Source: WLMZ01 sp043747765 (GTDB lineage Bacteria; Actinomycetota; Acidimicrobiia; Acidimicrobiales; Ilumatobacteraceae). From it: a stretch of DNA of 6,329 nt. Position 1 is the first letter of the stretch. Every line of letters begins with the position of its first letter. Position numbers and translations under genes: made by a program. Below the pieces are notes generated by a model. That model worked only from the letters and a program-made list of their open reading frames with translations, was not told where the DNA came from and searched no databases. Where the stretch lies: assembly GCA_043747765.1 (NCBI GenBank), contig JAYTOM010000466.1, positions 1 to 6,329 of the forward strand, in the 5' to 3' direction. This document shows, piece after piece, positions 5,032 through 6,329 of the stretch.

Positions 5032-6269
5032 CCTCTGAAATGAGCCCTGACGTGAGCGCAACGGTGCGATGGATCCAGGTTTCGTTCATCGACGTCTTCG
5101 GAGCGACCAATTCCGTGCAGATTCCCGGCAGCCGTTGGCGGCATGCACTCGACAACGGGATCATCTTCGACGGCTCGGCGCTCGAGGGCCGAGCGCGGAT
5201 CTTCGAATCCGACATGTTGCTCCGTCCGGTGGAAGCCACTCTCGTCGTCTCAGGTGGCGTCGGGCGGGCGATCGGCGAGGTACTCACCACATCTGGCCAA
5301 CCGTGGCCGGGTGATCCGCGCACCGCCCTCGACTCAGTCGTGGATCGTGTCGGTGGACTCGGCGACGCATGGCAGGCCACCGCCGAACTCGAGTTCTACC
5401 TGTTCGACGGTTCTGGGCTGCCGGTCGATCGCGGCTTCTATTTCGATGCCGTCGAAGGACCGGGAATCGATGCGGTGCGCAGCGCCGCCGAGGCACTCGG
5501 GCACCACGGCGTCGAGGTGCACTCCTGCCACCATGAGGCCGGACCCGGGCAATACGAGATCGACTTCGGACCGCTGCCCGCCGTGCCGCTGGCCGACGCT
5601 CTCACGTTGGCCAAGCAACTGATCCGCGAGGCCGCAACCGCGAAGGGCTTGCGGGCTACCTTCATGGCGCGCCCGATCGAAGGTCAAGCCGGTTCGGGAC
5701 TGCACCTGCATCAGACGGCGGACGAGGAGCTGCTCGACTCGACGGGCGCGTTGACACCGACAGGTCGTTCGTTCTTGGCCGGTCAGCTCCACCACGCGCC
5801 TGCGCTCATGGCCCTGGGCTCGCCGACCGTCAACTCCTACAAACGCCTACACGGAACTGGCGAAGCACCCACCGCGGCAATGTGGAGCCACCGCCACCGC
5901 GCCGCATTGATCCGAGTCAGTTCGTCAGGGATTGAGTTCCGTGGGTCGGACCCGTCGGCTAATCCATATCTGCTGATCGCTGGTCTGCTGCTGGCCGCCG
6001 CGAGCGGGGTGGAGGAGGAACGAGAGCTTGTTCCCCCACAGGACGAGAGCATCGGCGGATTCGATGCAACCGGCGACTCAGTTCGCTACGAACCGCTGCC
6101 ACGATCGCTCGACGACGCGCTGGACGCCTTGATCGCCGACGACGTGATCATCGACGGGCTCGACGACGGGCTTTTGCGGCGACTCGTCGACGGCCGTCGA
6201 GCCGAGGCATCGGCCTACCGTGAACACGTCACGACATGGGAGATCGAGCGCTACCTCGACGAGGCTTGA
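5028..6269 (+). CDS. Compact glutamine synthetase-type ligase (GlnA2-like; substrate uncertain)
   Basis: 413 residues against about 445-470 for bacterial GS type I. It should join an amine to the gamma-carboxyl of glutamate using ATP. The N-terminal beta-grasp part (12-70) has IIFDGSALEG (45-54) and ESDMLLRP (60-67). The catalytic part has AELEFYLF (119-126, Glu120/Glu122), HHEAGPGQYEIDF (168-180, Glu170/Glu177), GSGLHLH (222-228), VNSYKRL (268-274), GEAPTAAMW (278-286, flap Glu279), HRAALIRV (290-297), IEFRGSDPSANPYL (302-315) and a closing HVTTWEIERYL (400-410). Metal, ATP and glutamate residues are retained. Oddities: loops near 70-90 and 298-301 are shortened, Ala51 replaces the Ser after FDGS that helps form the ammonium pocket, and the adenylylation NLYDLP motif is absent. 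As recalled, the flap and C-terminus resemble actinobacterial GlnA2, some of which are gamma-glutamylpolyamine ligases. GTG 5028 overlaps the kinase stop as GTGA; ATG 5040 is the alternative. Confidence 0.88.
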   Translation: MTSEMSPDVSATVRWIQVSFIDVFGATNSVQIPGSRWRHALDNGIIFDGSALEGRARIFESDMLLRPVEATLVVSGGVGRAIGEVLTTSGQPWPGDPRTALDSVVDRVGGLGDAWQATAELEFYLFDGSGLPVDRGFYFDAVEGPGIDAVRSAAEALGHHGVEVHSCHHEAGPGQYEIDFGPLPAVPLADALTLAKQLIREAATAKGLRATFMARPIEGQAGSGLHLHQTADEELLDSTGALTPTGRSFLAGQLHHAPALMALGSPTVNSYKRLHGTGEAPTAAMWSHRHRAALIRVSSSGIEFRGSDPSANPYLLIAGLLLAAASGVEEERELVPPQDESIGGFDATGDSVRYEPLPRSLDDALDALIADDVIIDGLDDGLLRRLVDGRRAEASAYREHVTTWEIERYLDEA

Positions 6270-6329
6270 CCGGGGCCGTCGGACTCGACGAGCCGGTACC
6301 CGACGTACGGTTCGGTCACGATCCGAGGG
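6251..6329 (-). CDS. C-terminal end of an OmpR/PhoB-type response regulator (partial)
   Basis: The minus strand is open from the window edge to a TAG (complement of 6251-6253). It encodes 25 residues that include PRIVTEPYVGYRLVES. This matches the last beta-hairpin of the winged-helix DNA-binding domain in OmpR/PhoB-family regulators, where the pattern is I-x-T-x-x-G-x-GYRL; IVTEPGVGYRL is a common form, for example in KdpE-like proteins. A Tyr stands where Gly is usual. A short DGPGQASSR tail follows. The gene converges with the ligase gene and overlaps its last 19 nt, with no room for a terminator between them. The receiver domain and any partner histidine kinase lie outside the window, so the subfamily (KdpE-, MtrA- or GlnR-like) cannot be set. 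Confidence 0.65.
   Translation of the reverse strand, partial: PRIVTEPYVGYRLVESDGPGQASSR

Overview
The window is GC-rich throughout, with G/C-ending codons and GTG starts. It carries a soluble PP2C phosphatase next to a membrane-anchored Ser/Thr kinase and a compact glutamine-synthetase-type ligase that resembles actinobacterial GlnA2. This points to an actinobacterium in the broad sense. An Acidimicrobiia-type lineage is a guess, because no marker gene is present. There are no RNA genes, CRISPR arrays, insertion sequences or phage genes.

Layout, left to right. (1) Positions 1-14 hold the first codons of a minus-strand gene that leaves the window, preceded by a strong Shine-Dalgarno. (2) Positions 15-176 are intergenic, with a 10-bp palindrome and a 15-bp sequence that recurs at 2852. 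(3) 177-1163, minus: a BASS/SBF-family membrane transporter. (4) 1164-1265: a divergent spacer without a promoter I can call. (5) 1266-2837, plus: an APC-superfamily amino acid/amine permease. (6) 2838-2888: a 51-nt convergent gap almost filled by a strong hairpin, a likely bidirectional terminator. (7) 2889-3137, minus: a small unrecognised protein with two membrane helices. (8) About 3138-3187: a compact divergent promoter region with overlapping opposed -10-like elements. (9) 3188-6269, plus: a tight three-gene operon of PP2C phosphatase, Ser/Thr kinase and GS-like ligase, whose reading frames overlap by 1 and 4 nt. (10) 6251-6329, minus: the C-terminal end of an OmpR/PhoB-type response regulator, overlapping the ligase gene tail to tail by 19 nt.

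The most notable unit is the operon. A matched phosphatase and kinase are translationally coupled to an amino-acid:amine ligase. The ligase keeps the core catalytic residues but is shorter than classical GS and has Ala where the ammonium-site Ser normally lies. A reasonable inference is that a GS-like enzyme, possibly a gamma-glutamyl-amine/polyamine ligase rather than ammonia-assimilating GS, is controlled by reversible Ser/Thr phosphorylation. The upstream APC permease could supply an amine or amino acid substrate, but it is a separate transcription unit, so that link is only suggestive.
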